Source: Rossellomorea vietnamensis
GTDB lineage: Bacteria; Bacillota; Bacilli; Bacillales; Bacillaceae_B
Reading direction: 5' to 3'
DNA length: 64,000 bases
NCBI RefSeq assembly: GCF_008180415.1
Contig: NZ_VTEI01000002.1
Coordinates: forward strand, 516,518 to 580,517
Part shown: one piece after another, positions 17,326 to 26,217 of the stretch
Layout: each line of letters opens with the position of its first letter
Position numbering within the stretch: position 1 is the first letter of the stretch
Notes under the pieces: model-generated
What the model was told of the DNA's origin: nothing
Seen by the model: only the letters and a program-made list of their open reading frames with translations
Databases searched by the model: none
Translations under genes and position numbers: made by a program

Positions 17326-17772
17326 ATGATGGATGGTAACCTGCCTGATAAAAAGAAACCCAAGTTTGGTGAACTGATGGACTCCTTCTTTCAAGAAAAG
17401 CCGGTGCGAGGGATCCTGGAAAGCATTGATGGCTTTTTCTCTTCACCATTCCCATTTGGAGGATTTCCGGTAGAGCTTAAAGAATCAAAAACAAATTATA
17501 CGATCACAGCCAAGCTGCCCGGGGTGAAGAAAGAACAAATAGATATTGATGTTTTTCAAAATTATGTAACCCTTTCAGTCCATAATGAGGAAATCCACAC
17601 CTCTGAAAATGAAAAATCAAACGTTTTTTTCCACAAACAGCTGAAGCAGCACAACTCCAGAACCATCCCGCTCCCCGGCATGGTGGATGAACGCAAGGTC
17701 AAGGCTTCCTATCAGGATGGATTATTGACGTTAAAGCTAGGGAAGTTAAAAGGGAAGAAAGTGGAATTGTAA
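17326..17772 (+). CDS. Small heat-shock protein, Hsp20/alpha-crystallin family
   Basis: The 148-residue protein has an alpha-crystallin domain from about residue 48 (VELKESKTNYTITAKLPGVKKEQIDI) to the end, including the AxxxxGLLTLKL motif as ASYQDGLLTLKL. The family holds unfolding proteins in oligomers without ATP. AGGAGA precedes the first of two consecutive ATG codons. It is one of few plus-strand genes in this part. No clear CIRCE or sigma-B site was found upstream. Confidence 0.9.
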   Translation: MMDGNLPDKKKPKFGELMDSFFQEKPVRGILESIDGFFSSPFPFGGFPVELKESKTNYTITAKLPGVKKEQIDIDVFQNYVTLSVHNEEIHTSENEKSNVFFHKQLKQHNSRTIPLPGMVDERKVKASYQDGLLTLKLGKLKGKKVEL

Positions 17773-17862
17773 AAGAATGTGGAAGGACTCTGTTCAGCCC
17801 TGGCTCGAAGGTTGTTCCCATTAGAAATGAATCAGCTCCCCCCTTTATTCTCTCATCATTAG

Positions 17863-17893
17863 AAAAAGCTCAGGGCAGGCCCTGAGCTTTTTT
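17863..17893. terminator. Bidirectional terminator between hsp20 and yppG
   Basis: AAAGCTCAGGGC / GCCCTGAGCTTT with A and T runs on both sides, placed between two converging genes. Confidence 0.9.
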
Positions 17894-17904
17894 CTACACT
17901 TATC

Positions 17905-18408
17905 CTAAACCTTGAAAATACCTCCCAGACCCTTAACCATCGAAGACACTTGTGACATAGCATTCATCATCTGACCAGCCGTATTCACCATTTTATTAAA
18001 ATCAAGGGAACCATCCTGTGATTTAAAGGACTTCATGATTGTTCCAACCCCTGAGGATTGCGGTTTTGCCATAAAACTTCCTTTAGGGTATGGATTTACC
18101 ATTCCTTGATACTCGTTGTAACCTCCGCTTTGTGAATAACTGGTTTCATCAGGCTGAAGGGGATTTTGGAAGTACTGATTGGCATAAGGGTTACCTTGGG
18201 CGTACATTCCATATTCCCCGGACGGATTTTGATACCCCTGACCATAACCATAAGGCTGCTGCAGTGAATGGGGAGTTGGCTGGTACTGCTGCGGATTACC
18301 ATAAGGGGGATAAGGCATGGCGCCATTATATGTGTTTTGGTACCCGTTATAACGGTAGGCAGGAAGTCTCCTATTCTGAAACTGATTCTGAAACTGATTC
18401 ATTTCCAT
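17905..18408 (-). CDS. yppG: YppG-like spore-coat-type protein
   Basis: The 167-residue protein has an N-terminal two thirds rich in Tyr, Gln, Asn, Gly and Pro (YPPYGNPQQYQPTPHSLQQP) and a conserved C-terminal domain (SFMAKPQSSGVGTIMKSFK then NKMVNTAGQMMNAMSQVSS). This is the YppG family, known from spore-formers and probably coat-associated. GGAGG is 4 bp from the first ATG and 10 bp from a second one at 18400-18402, so the true start may be MNQFQ. Transfer of the name rests on the C-terminal domain and gene order. Confidence 0.8.
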   Translation of the reverse strand: MEMNQFQNQFQNRRLPAYRYNGYQNTYNGAMPYPPYGNPQQYQPTPHSLQQPYGYGQGYQNPSGEYGMYAQGNPYANQYFQNPLQPDETSYSQSGGYNEYQGMVNPYPKGSFMAKPQSSGVGTIMKSFKSQDGSLDFNKMVNTAGQMMNAMSQVSSMVKGLGGIFKV

Positions 18409-18647
18409 TCATCCTCCTGACAAAGGAATCTCTGCTATAAAGTATGTTTCTCTCAGAAAAAATGTGCAGATGCCCTGTTTGGCCTCTGTTCTCTCTACTT
18501 CAAAAGAATATTCGACAATTGCAGAACTTTGTCGGAAGTTCCATTTTTCTTACAACTTTAAAATTTGGCAATCCATGTTAGTATAAGCATGTAAGGGGAA
18601 GCAGGAGATACCTGCTGATACTAACGTAACAAAGGGGAGGATTCATA

Positions 18648-18839
18648 ATGAATTTGGAAACTATTCAGGAATTATTTCAAGAGAAATACAACTTTAAACC
18701 AGCCTCGTTAAATGAACTTCTGACTTTTGCCCGAAAATGCTACATATTGAATGAAATTACCATTACGGAATACAGGCAGCTTGTTAAGGAAATTGAAGCA
18801 GCCTATCCTGAATCCGATGCTCCGATGGTTTCACATTAA
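18648..18839 (+). CDS. yppF: YppF-family protein
   Basis: The 63-residue product MNLETIQELFQEKYNFKPAS with the core LLTFARKCYILNEITITEYR and an acidic C terminus matches the YppF family, conserved in Bacillaceae with no known role. GGGGAGG precedes the ATG, and a terminator follows 10 bp after the stop. Divergent from yppG, convergent with yppE. Confidence 0.82.
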   Translation: MNLETIQELFQEKYNFKPASLNELLTFARKCYILNEITITEYRQLVKEIEAAYPESDAPMVSH

Positions 18840-18848
18840 TTATATAAA

Positions 18849-18884
18849 TAAAAGGGGCAGATTCTTTTGAATCCTGCCCCTTTT
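18849..18884. terminator. Bidirectional terminator between yppF and yppE
   Basis: AAAGGGGCAG-ATTC / GAAT-CTGCCCCTTT stem with A and T runs outside. It serves the converging yppF and yppE genes. Confidence 0.88.
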
Positions 18885-19247
18885 CTATTGCTGTTCTTCC
18901 TTTAATTGTTCAAGAACTGTTTTAAGTACATAGTGAACAGACTGAGAATGGCTGATGAATCTTTTATAACTTGCTTCCGGGAAAAAGGCTTGTATAGAAA
19001 TCATCTCCAAGTTTTCAGCTGTATTGATAATCTGGCTGGGGTGAAGGTTTTTCGGCCTGTCTTGTTTCATCCAGTCTAGTGCCGTTTCCTGCCAAAGGTC
19101 GATTTTTTCTTTTGCTTCATCCGCAAAAGGCTTTACCTCTTGATAAAAATCGCCTTTTTCTCCCCGCTCTCTTGTTTCTTTATATATTCTTAAGATTTCT
19201 CCGTTGGTTTCCAGGAGTTCTGAAGTTAACTTTCCTAAATTATTCAT
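18885..19247 (-). CDS. yppE: YppE-family protein (DUF1798)
   Basis: The 120-residue all-helical cytoplasmic protein has the conserved core FADEAKEKIDLWQETALDWM followed by RPKNLHPSQIINTAENLEM and IQAFFPEASYKRFISHSQSV, the DUF1798/YppE family. Structures in the family show a helical bundle; the role is unknown. Position next to yppF and yppG matches B. subtilis. Confidence 0.88.
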   Translation of the reverse strand: MNNLGKLTSELLETNGEILRIYKETRERGEKGDFYQEVKPFADEAKEKIDLWQETALDWMKQDRPKNLHPSQIINTAENLEMISIQAFFPEASYKRFISHSQSVHYVLKTVLEQLKEEQQ

Positions 19248-19373
19248 TCAACCTCTCCTTTGCTTTAAGACGCCTATGAGGCAGATCATTTTGTTTTATT
19301 GTACTGCTGGAAAGGACTTTTCCGCCAGTATCCTTTTCAGCAAGATTAATCTATGAGAAGCGGCTGTTATGGC

Positions 19374-19404
19374 CTAAAAAAAAGCAGCCTCTGTCAGCTG
19401 CTGT
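19374..19404 (-). terminator. Terminator of the 84-residue gene
   Basis: AGCAGC (19383-19388) / GCTGCT (19397-19402) with an 8-nt loop and a run of eight T on the minus strand. Confidence 0.8.
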
Positions 19405-19419
19405 TATTGTTTCTTCATT

Positions 19420-19674
19420 TTATGTGGTTTTGTAAGATAATTCAAGATTATTCATCGCTTTATCAAGAGAAGTTTCTCCGTATAAGCTCACTTTGAGGAG
19501 AACACGCGTCTCCGCTTTGGTATATTTTCTTTCAGCCTTTGCCAACTTCAACTTCCTCTCATTGACCAGCGCATTTCTTTCTTCGGAGACCTTCACATTT
19601 ATTATCTCTTCCAATTCATCCAATTGACTTTCAATATCCGTCAGCAGCAGGAGCAGGTCATCTTTGCACACCAT
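19420..19674 (-). CDS. Small coiled-coil protein of unknown function
   Basis: The 84-residue product is highly charged and likely forms a coiled coil (LLTDIESQLDELEEIINVKV then RKLKLAKAERKYTKAETRVL). It has no membrane segment and no recognised domain. It sits where B. subtilis has yppD, but I cannot confirm homology, so no symbol is given. GGAGG lies just before the start codon. It is transcribed away from sspM. Confidence 0.6.
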   Translation of the reverse strand: MVCKDDLLLLLTDIESQLDELEEIINVKVSEERNALVNERKLKLAKAERKYTKAETRVLLKVSLYGETSLDKAMNNLELSYKTT

Positions 19675-19864
19675 TTTAAAGCCTCCTCGATTTCGTTTAT
19701 ATACGTATTCGCTCTTCTCTTAGCTGCACCTTCCCCCATGACAAAACTAGTACTCTTTCGGCAAAGAAAGTCGGAATCAAACAAGTTGAGCAAAGTCTTT
19801 CGACAGAATCACTGCATGAAAACCGCAGCTATTTCGAACAATATAATGAGGAGGTGTTAAGGAC

Positions 19865-19975
19865 ATGGCAAAAAACGAAAGCAAAGAACAAAGAATTAAA
19901 GAAGCGAAGCGCAGCGAAACGAAAGCTGGACAAGGCAATCCGAAATTATCAGGTCCCGACCGTCCATCAACTTAA
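19865..19975 (+). CDS. sspM: Small acid-soluble spore protein, SspM-like
   Basis: The 36-residue product begins MAKNESKEQRIKEAKRSET and ends KLSGPDRPST, closely like the C-terminal GGPNRPST of B. subtilis SspM. It is Lys/Glu-rich and soluble, as expected for minor SASPs made in the forespore. GAGGAGGTG lies 8-10 bp upstream of the ATG and a terminator follows directly. The gene lies next to yppC, as expected. Production under sigma-G is expected, but the promoter was not convincingly located. Confidence 0.82.
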   Translation: MAKNESKEQRIKEAKRSETKAGQGNPKLSGPDRPST

Positions 19976-19990
19976 TACATTTTATTATAC

Positions 19991-20036
19991 AGTGCCGGCG
20001 TGCTCATGGAAGAAGCATCGCCGGCACTGTTATTTG
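19991..20036 (+). terminator. Terminator of sspM
   Basis: AGTGCCGGCG (19991-20000) / CGCCGGCACT (20019-20028) followed by GTTATTTGGCTTTTG. The T run is imperfect. Confidence 0.75.
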
Positions 20037-20080
20037 GCTTTTGAATTTTTCGATGCCGCAGCTCATTAGATTAAACTTCT

Positions 20081-21082
20081 TTATTTCTTGAACAGTTCTT
20101 CCAATTTAATCAGTTTGTGAACCTGCCTCTGCTTATGGAAGAACCACTCTGTCAATTTTACCGGTTCTTTAAACGTCGACCGCTGGAACCATCTGTCTTT
20201 TACTTTTCTTTTTTTTGACCAATCCTGAAACTGCCTGTGAATATGATGCTCTTGTTCCTCATATACCGTTCTCAATATTGGAGTACCTGTATAAGGTGCA
20301 TTTAGGCAGAAGCGCTCGTAATCCCTCCTGGATCCCGTGGGTTCTGTAGAAAGTGCAAATTCCTTAAAGTGCGGGTATAAATCTTCCTTAAACAAAACTT
20401 GAGATAATCTGTTTCCGAGAGCAATCCTGCTGTCTAATTTTCTGAAGTCACTCACACTGGCTCCGTAAAGGTTCCCCCTCTTCGTCGGGAAAACAACTGA
20501 AGAGAAATGAAATCGGTCTTCCAGGAAAAACAATTTGCTTTTAAAGACTCTCCTTTTATAAACTGGATGCCCGATAACTGGTTCTTCTATAACATTTTGT
20601 TCATTGATGATAAGGGACTGCATCAACCTGTCCCTGTCTCCTGTCTCCCAAAACCCCCTCCACTCCTTCTGCATGAACGAAGACACAAAAAATTCACGAA
20701 ATAAGTGAAACATATCTTCCTCTATTTCCGTCTTATAGTGATGTATCAAAAGCTGGGGAAATATATCTTGAAAAATCAGCCAATTGGCCCGTTCATAAGT
20801 CATGAATAGAGCCTTCCTTGTTTTTGCATCGATCACCGAAGGGAACCAGGCCCCTTGCAGGTCACACATATTCCATCCGGCGTTCCTGGAGACCATCGAG
20901 GCTAAAAAAGACCATTTTATTTCTGGATGTAATAGGTAATACTCTTGATAAGCCTTTGTTCTTGATATATTATCCCTGTTATATTTAAAGGTTTGTTCGC
21001 GAATGATCCTGATTATTTGTTCTGGAGTTTCAGCAAGCGAGTATTCGGGTAAAAACCCGTGAAAAAAGGATATTTTGGCCAT
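20081..21082 (-). CDS. yppC: YppC, DUF2515 protein
   Basis: The 333-residue protein of the DUF2515 family (YppC) has a conserved N-terminal half with NISRTKAYQEYYLLHPEIKW and SMVSRNAGWNMCDLQG, and an aromatic, basic C-terminal half. No membrane segments or catalytic motifs are evident and the function is unknown. A GGGGCGG motif 5 bp before the ATG at 21080-21082 favours this start; a frame seven codons longer (to 21103) lacks a binding site. Divergent from recU. Confidence 0.82.
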   Translation of the reverse strand: MAKISFFHGFLPEYSLAETPEQIIRIIREQTFKYNRDNISRTKAYQEYYLLHPEIKWSFLASMVSRNAGWNMCDLQGAWFPSVIDAKTRKALFMTYERANWLIFQDIFPQLLIHHYKTEIEEDMFHLFREFFVSSFMQKEWRGFWETGDRDRLMQSLIINEQNVIEEPVIGHPVYKRRVFKSKLFFLEDRFHFSSVVFPTKRGNLYGASVSDFRKLDSRIALGNRLSQVLFKEDLYPHFKEFALSTEPTGSRRDYERFCLNAPYTGTPILRTVYEEQEHHIHRQFQDWSKKRKVKDRWFQRSTFKEPVKLTEWFFHKQRQVHKLIKLEELFKK

Positions 21083-21195
21083 ATTAACCGCCCCGTTCGT
21101 CATTATAGGGTTATGTTAACGAGATTTAGGCATTTTTATTCACCCATCATCTTGACGTATCTGATATGATATAGATTAGTTTGCGAGGTGGGAAT

Positions 21196-21801
21196 ATGAA
21201 CTTCCATTATCCGAATGGAAAAAAATTCATTCAGAAGGCTTCCCCTGCCAATAAGAAAACGGCGGCACAAAAAGTCTCATATAGCAACCGGGGAATGACT
21301 CTTGAGGAGGATATCAACGAAACCAATCAATATTATCTTGCTAATGGAGTCGCCGTTATCCATAAAAAACCGACACCCGTTCAAATTGTCGATGTCCACT
21401 ATCCCCAGCGAAGTGCGGCAGTCATTAAGGAGGCCTATTTCAAACAGCCTTCTACGACGGATTATAATGGACTTTATAAAGGCAGATACATTGATTTTGA
21501 AGCAAAAGAAACGAGGAACAAAACCTCTTTTCCATTACAGAATCTTCACAGCCATCAAATTCAGCATATGAAACAGGTTGATGAACAGGATGGCATTGCG
21601 TTTATCTTAATCCGGTTTTCAATGACGGAAGAAATTTTCTTCATGGAATTCATTGAGCTTTATAAGTATTGGCAGAGAATGAATCAGGGCGGAAGAAAAT
21701 CCATCAAGAAAGAAGAAATTGAAGCAGATGGAGTAAAAATCTCCTTAGGCTTCCATCCCCGCATTGATTATCTCAAGACGGTACATTCATTATATTTTTA
21801 A
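21196..21801 (+). CDS. recU: Holliday junction resolvase RecU
   Basis: The 201-residue protein starts [11 protein letters not shown] and has the nuclease core [20 protein letters not shown], carrying the metal-binding acidic residues (D, E and K of the ExK-type motif), followed by [21 protein letters not shown]. RecU resolves Holliday junctions and works with RuvAB in Firmicutes. The start is the ATG at 21196 because GAGGTGG lies directly upstream and would be inside the longer TTG-started frame. recU precedes ponA by 76 bp, the usual Firmicute recU-ponA unit. Confidence 0.95.
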   Translation: MNFHYPNGKKFIQKASPANKKTAAQKVSYSNRGMTLEEDINETNQYYLANGVAVIHKKPTPVQIVDVHYPQRSAAVIKEAYFKQPSTTDYNGLYKGRYIDFEAKETRNKTSFPLQNLHSHQIQHMKQVDEQDGIAFILIRFSMTEEIFFMEFIELYKYWQRMNQGGRKSIKKEEIEADGVKISLGFHPRIDYLKTVHSLYF

Positions 21802-21877
21802 AATCAAGGCTCCAGCTGAAGTGCAATTAGAGAGCATGCAGCAAAAGTGAGTGAAGATGAAAGTGAGGATACACACT

Positions 21878-24508
21878 ATGTCTGGTCAATATAAATCCAG
21901 GGAAGAAAAACGCCTTGCTCAGCAAAAAAAGGCTAAAGGTAAAGGAAAAGGCAAAAAGAAATCGTTTTTTGCAAAGGCCATTATCAGTTTATTTATCATT
22001 GGGATCATAGGAATGCTTTCAGGAGCAGGCCTGTTTGCATACTATGCCAGCAAAGCACCCGAGTTGGACGAGTCTCTCTTGAAAGATCCGATCGCTTCAG
22101 AAATTTTTGATATGAACGGCGATTTGATCACCACCGTAGGGACAGAGAAGAGGGATTATGTTAATTATGAACAGATTCCTCCTCTAATGGAAGATGCCAT
22201 ACTTGCTACCGAAGATAACCGCTTCTATAAACATAACGGGATTGACTTAATCCGTTTGGGCGGTGCCGTGATTGCCAATGTCACTAATGGTTTTGGTTCG
22301 GAAGGTGCGAGCACCCTTACTCAGCAGGTCATCAAAGGATCTTTCCTGTCTCCTGACAAAACGCTGGAACGAAAGGCGCAGGAAGCTTGGCTTGCCGTCA
22401 AGCTTGAACAGGATTACACGAAGCAGGAGATTTTTGAAATGTATTTCAACAAGGTATATATGTCTGCCGGAATCAACGGCTTCGGCACTGCAGCTACCTA
22501 TTATTATGGAAAAGAACTAAAGGACCTTGAGCTGCATGAGGCAGCACTGCTTGCCGGTATGCCCCAAAGTCCTAATAACTATAACCCTTTTGATTACCCG
22601 GAAAAAGCTGAAAAGCGAAGGAACATCGTACTCAGCTTGATGCACCAGCATGAAAAAATCAGCCAGGAAGAAATGGAACAGGCGCAGGCAATGCCTGTCA
22701 CTGAGTCTCTCGTTTCCGAGGAAGCAAGAGAAGAACGCTCTATTGATAAATATCAAGCATTTGTCGATGTCGTGATTGACGAGGTAGCAGAGCTTGGAGA
22801 CTATAACCTGTTTACAGACGGCCTGAAGGTTTATACGACTGTAGATCCGAAAGCACAAGAGCGTGTCGAGGCGGTTCTTGCAGGAGAAGCGATTGATTTT
22901 GAATATCCCGCCCGCTTTGAGGAATTAATGCAGGCCGGGATCACTCTTCTTGATACAAAGACTGGAGAAATACGCGCAATTGGCGGCGGTCGTGACTATG
23001 GAGAAATTAAACGTGGATTCAACTATGCTGTTGATGCAAAAAGACAGCCTGGATCGACAATCAAACCTCTGCTGGATTACGGCCCTGCCGTAGAATATGA
23101 AAACTGGTCTACTTATCATCAAATAAAAGATGAGCCTTATCAATATACGGATACTGACATCGATATCAATAACTGGGATAAACGTTTTAAAGGAGATATA
23201 TCGATGCGGGAAGCCCTATGGGATTCCAGAAACGTTCCTGCTGTAAAGGCATTGCAGGAAGTTGGCCCTGCGAAAGCAGGAGAATTCCTATCAGGCTTGG
23301 GAATTTCATTTGAAGATGTTTTTGAAGCCTATGCTCTCGGAGGAACACCTGGGGTTAACACAGTACAGATGGCTGGAGCTTATGCAGCTTTTGGGAATGG
23401 CGGTATATATAATACCCCCCATTCCGTTCAAAAAATCGTTCTTAGAGATGGAGAAACCGAGGTTAACGTTAATCCTGAACCTAAGACAGCAATGAAGGAT
23501 TACACTGCCTATATGATTACAGATATGCTAAAGGATGTCTTAAAGCCTGGAGCTACTGGAATATATGCTAATGTACAAGGATTACCTATGGCAGGTAAAT
23601 CAGGTACAACCAACTATACTGATGATGATAGAGCTAAGTATAATGTAGCATCCAATGAGGCACCTGATTCTTGGTTTGTGGGTTATACAACTAATTACAC
23701 TGCCTCAGTTTGGACAGGATACAAAGAAAGGAAATTCCCTTTAAATCCTTCAGAAAGGCACATAGCTCAGCATATCGTCAAAGACATCATGAGCTACGTT
23801 TCACAGGATATCGATACTCCAGACTTCAAAAAGCCTAAGAGTGTCGTTGAATCTCCTGTAGAAAAAGGATCTAACCCTGCACGGCTTCCAAGTGATTACA
23901 CACCGGAAGACAGGATTACTTATGAACTATTCGTTCGAGGGACAGAGCCAAGCAAAGTCTCCGAACAATTCGATAAAATTCCTGCTCCAAAAGGGCTGCA
24001 GGGAGAATTCGATAACGACAAAAAAACCATCACCTTAACTTGGGACTATAAGGATGATGATCGTAAACCAAACTTTGAAGTAACAGCATCCTTCAATGGA
24101 GAAGATTCCAAAGTCCTCTCTACCACTTCTGAAAAAGGGTTGATTGTTGAAAACATCGCAGCTGACGGAAGCTACACGTTCACCGTAACGGCTATCGATG
24201 GAGAACAGCGCAGTGAGCCTGTATCAGTTACCATCAACGTTGAGGGCCAAGAACCTGAGGAGGAGCCTGAAGAGGACATAGAAGAAACTCCTGAAGGCGG
24301 AGAAAACGAAGACAGTGCCAATGAAGATGATGATCAAGAAAATGGTGAAGGAAACGGCGATGGTGAAAATGAAGAGGATGAAACGACACCACCTGCCGAG
24401 GATGGCACTGACGAGGAAAATGACGATGATGCTGGGGATGACCAAGGCGATGGCAATGGAAACACCGGCGGCACCGGAACAGACACTAACTCTAATAATG
24501 ATCAATAA
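21878..24508 (+). CDS. ponA: Class A penicillin-binding protein 1 (PBP1A/1B)
   Basis: The 876-residue bifunctional peptidoglycan synthase has a Lys-rich cytoplasmic tail, a transmembrane helix near residues 30-55, a GT51 transglycosylase domain with catalytic ATEDNRFYKHNGID, and a transpeptidase domain with active-site SxxK in PGSTIKP, SRN in WDSRNVP and KSG in GKSGTTN. After it comes a fibronectin type III-like domain (FEVTASFNGED to VTINVEG), then an unusually long Glu/Asp/Gly/Asn low-complexity tail of about 80 residues. GTGAGGA 8 bp before the ATG 21878-21880 supports this start over GTG 21851. GpsB, encoded here too, binds this protein in B. subtilis. Confidence 0.95.
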   Translation: MSGQYKSREEKRLAQQKKAKGKGKGKKKSFFAKAIISLFIIGIIGMLSGAGLFAYYASKAPELDESLLKDPIASEIFDMNGDLITTVGTEKRDYVNYEQIPPLMEDAILATEDNRFYKHNGIDLIRLGGAVIANVTNGFGSEGASTLTQQVIKGSFLSPDKTLERKAQEAWLAVKLEQDYTKQEIFEMYFNKVYMSAGINGFGTAATYYYGKELKDLELHEAALLAGMPQSPNNYNPFDYPEKAEKRRNIVLSLMHQHEKISQEEMEQAQAMPVTESLVSEEAREERSIDKYQAFVDVVIDEVAELGDYNLFTDGLKVYTTVDPKAQERVEAVLAGEAIDFEYPARFEELMQAGITLLDTKTGEIRAIGGGRDYGEIKRGFNYAVDAKRQPGSTIKPLLDYGPAVEYENWSTYHQIKDEPYQYTDTDIDINNWDKRFKGDISMREALWDSRNVPAVKALQEVGPAKAGEFLSGLGISFEDVFEAYALGGTPGVNTVQMAGAYAAFGNGGIYNTPHSVQKIVLRDGETEVNVNPEPKTAMKDYTAYMITDMLKDVLKPGATGIYANVQGLPMAGKSGTTNYTDDDRAKYNVASNEAPDSWFVGYTTNYTASVWTGYKERKFPLNPSERHIAQHIVKDIMSYVSQDIDTPDFKKPKSVVESPVEKGSNPARLPSDYTPEDRITYELFVRGTEPSKVSEQFDKIPAPKGLQGEFDNDKKTITLTWDYKDDDRKPNFEVTASFNGEDSKVLSTTSEKGLIVENIAADGSYTFTVTAIDGEQRSEPVSVTINVEGQEPEEEPEEDIEETPEGGENEDSANEDDDQENGEGNGDGENEEDETTPPAEDGTDEENDDDAGDDQGDGNGNTGGTGTDTNSNNDQ

Positions 24509-24512
24509 TACA

Positions 24513-24549
24513 AAAAACAGCGCCTGGCTTAGTCAGACGCTGTTTTTTT
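24513..24549 (+). terminator. Terminator of recU-ponA
   Basis: AAACAGCG / CGCTGTTT stem followed by a run of seven T. The T run joins directly to the next repeat copy. Confidence 0.85.
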
Positions 24550-24744
24550 AAGGCTCTTTTCGTAAACTTTGTTGCTATTTATTATGTCATTCGGTAAATA
24601 ACACCGTAATTCTCCCGACATAACCTATTAAGCAAGAAAGAAAAGAACTATCCCCTCCGTTCACAGAGAAAATCCTCCGTATCCAGGGAAAAATCCGGCT
24701 CTTGGTATTTTTCCGAGAGCAGCAATCTATGCCAAAACAGCCTT
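24549..24744 (+). repeat. Dispersed inverted-repeat element, copy 5
   Basis: About 196 bp with both termini intact: AAGGCTCTTTTCGTAAAC at the left and TATGCCAAAACAGCCTT at the right. It fills the space between the ponA terminator and the ypoC stop codon with only a few bases to spare on each side. A GGGAAAAATCC/GGTATTTTTCC internal hairpin is visible. It may also act as the ypoC terminator. Confidence 0.85.
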
Positions 24745-24746
24745 TT

Positions 24747-25262
24747 TTAATGACGGTGTTTTTGAAGAGCCTGGTTCTTGGCATATTGCTTTGTTTGTTC
24801 GATGAACAACTGATCCAGCTGCTTGTAAGAATGAAACAAAGACGGCTGTGTTAAAACAAAATCCAGTCTTTCAGCCACGTTCACCGGTTTTATTGACAGG
24901 AGCTGAAGATCTTCTTTCAACCTAAGAAGATTCACAGGTTTGCCATTTGACCAAAATAAATACATTATGAACTGTGCAGCCGCTTTTTTCATTAGTGTCT
25001 TTACCTCATCAGAAGCACGCTTAGAAAAAGCTTCATTCAGCTTTTCACGCAGTTCAGTCAGAGCCTCTTCCGCCTTTCTTATGGAGACAGGATCCCCCCA
25101 AGGAACCACCAAATGACTGTCATCAGTGTAGTAAAGGATTTCATACAAAAAAACAGGGTGCAATGAATCCATGTTCCCGTCATCAATGAAGACCTCATCT
25201 TCTGATTCACTATAGAAATAGGAATGCGTAACCTCTTCAGGTACCTGATAAAGTTTCTTCAT
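24747..25262 (-). CDS. ypoC: YpoC-family protein
   Basis: The 171-residue cytoplasmic protein has conserved segments AAAQFIMYLFWSNGKPVNL and PVNVAERLDFVLTQPSLFHS, matching the YpoC family of Bacillaceae; no activity is known. The start codon overlaps the nth stop codon by one base (TAATG), so it is translated together with nth. No separate terminator is seen before repeat copy 5, whose terminal repeat begins almost at the stop codon. Confidence 0.85.
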   Translation of the reverse strand: MKKLYQVPEEVTHSYFYSESEDEVFIDDGNMDSLHPVFLYEILYYTDDSHLVVPWGDPVSIRKAEEALTELREKLNEAFSKRASDEVKTLMKKAAAQFIMYLFWSNGKPVNLLRLKEDLQLLSIKPVNVAERLDFVLTQPSLFHSYKQLDQLFIEQTKQYAKNQALQKHRH

Positions 25263-25912
25263 TACTTCTTACTCTTCATTCGCTTCTTGCCTTCCCTGCA
25301 AAGATCCAGCAAAGGACATATTTTACATTGAGGAGACTGTGCTTTACAATGATACCTTCCAAAGAAAATCAGGCGGTGATGCGTATCAGTCCACTTCTCT
25401 CTTGGAATTTTTCTCATCAATGTTTTCTCGACTTCGAGTACACTATCTTTCCAGCGGCAGATAGCCAGCCTCTTACTGACCCTCTCAACATGAGTGTCTA
25501 CGGCCAATGCGGGTTCCCCAAATGCAACAGAAACTACTACATTAGCCGTCTTTCTCCCCACCCCTGGCAGTTTGACAAGCTCGTCTCTTGTTTGCGGGAC
25601 TTCCCCAGCATGCTCTTCCAAAAGAATCTCACACAGACTTCTTATATTCTTTGCCTTATTTCGGTAGAGTCCAATTGAACGGATATCCTGCTGCAGTTCT
25701 TCCAGACTGACCTTTAAGTAGTCTTCCGGCTCTTTATATTTCTCAAATAAAGTTTTGGTCACTTTATTGACCAGTACATCCGTGCACTGAGCTGACAAAA
25801 GAACGGCAATGACCAGGTCAAAGGGGTTTCTATGGTTTAACTCACAGTGAGCCTCAGGAAACATTCTCTCCATTTCGGTCAAGCAGTACTCTATTTGACT
25901 TTTATTTAACAT
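25262..25912 (-). CDS. nth: Endonuclease III
   Basis: The 216-residue bifunctional DNA glycosylase/AP lyase removes oxidised pyrimidines. The helix-hairpin-helix LPGVGRKTANVV carries the catalytic lysine, the aspartate is in AVDTHVERVSKRL, and the 4Fe-4S ligands are C-x6-C-x2-C-x5-C in CKAQSPQCKICPLLDLC. Two starts are possible, GTG at 25925-25927 and ATG at 25910-25912. The second fits homologs better and has GTGGTG a few bases upstream, though the site is weak. Confidence 0.94.
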   Translation of the reverse strand: MLNKSQIEYCLTEMERMFPEAHCELNHRNPFDLVIAVLLSAQCTDVLVNKVTKTLFEKYKEPEDYLKVSLEELQQDIRSIGLYRNKAKNIRSLCEILLEEHAGEVPQTRDELVKLPGVGRKTANVVVSVAFGEPALAVDTHVERVSKRLAICRWKDSVLEVEKTLMRKIPREKWTDTHHRLIFFGRYHCKAQSPQCKICPLLDLCREGKKRMKSKK

Positions 25913-26162
25913 AATATTATTCACCACTGATCGATTGTTTAATTTTTTGCTGTAATAAGCAGTTGATTTTTGATTTTCGCCCAGTCCCCTTCTGTAAAAG
26001 GGCAGGAAGTTTAACTAGTATAATTGCCTCAAACTTTTATCAAGGCTGCAAAAAGTCTTTTGTACAAGAAAATTACATTTCAGTAAGCTAATGAGTTACC
26101 AGCCTAATTCCACTTTTTTAAAGAAAAAATTATTGATCCGCGATCCTCATCCTCTTGTCCCC

Positions 26163-26206
26163 TGTTTAAAAATAAAGGAATGCCGCCTTGCCACGGCACT
26201 CCTTTT
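26163..26206 (-). terminator. Terminator of dnaD
   Basis: AAAGGAGTGCCG (26194-26205) / CGGCATTCCTTT (26174-26185), then ATTTTTAAAC on the minus strand. Confidence 0.82.
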
Positions 26207-26217
26207 AAGCAGATATT

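Noticed and set aside
19825..19850. Possible sigma-G promoter of sspM (GCATG and CAATATA)
   Set aside because: The spacing is 20 rather than 17-18 and the predicted transcription start would fall on the ribosome binding site.
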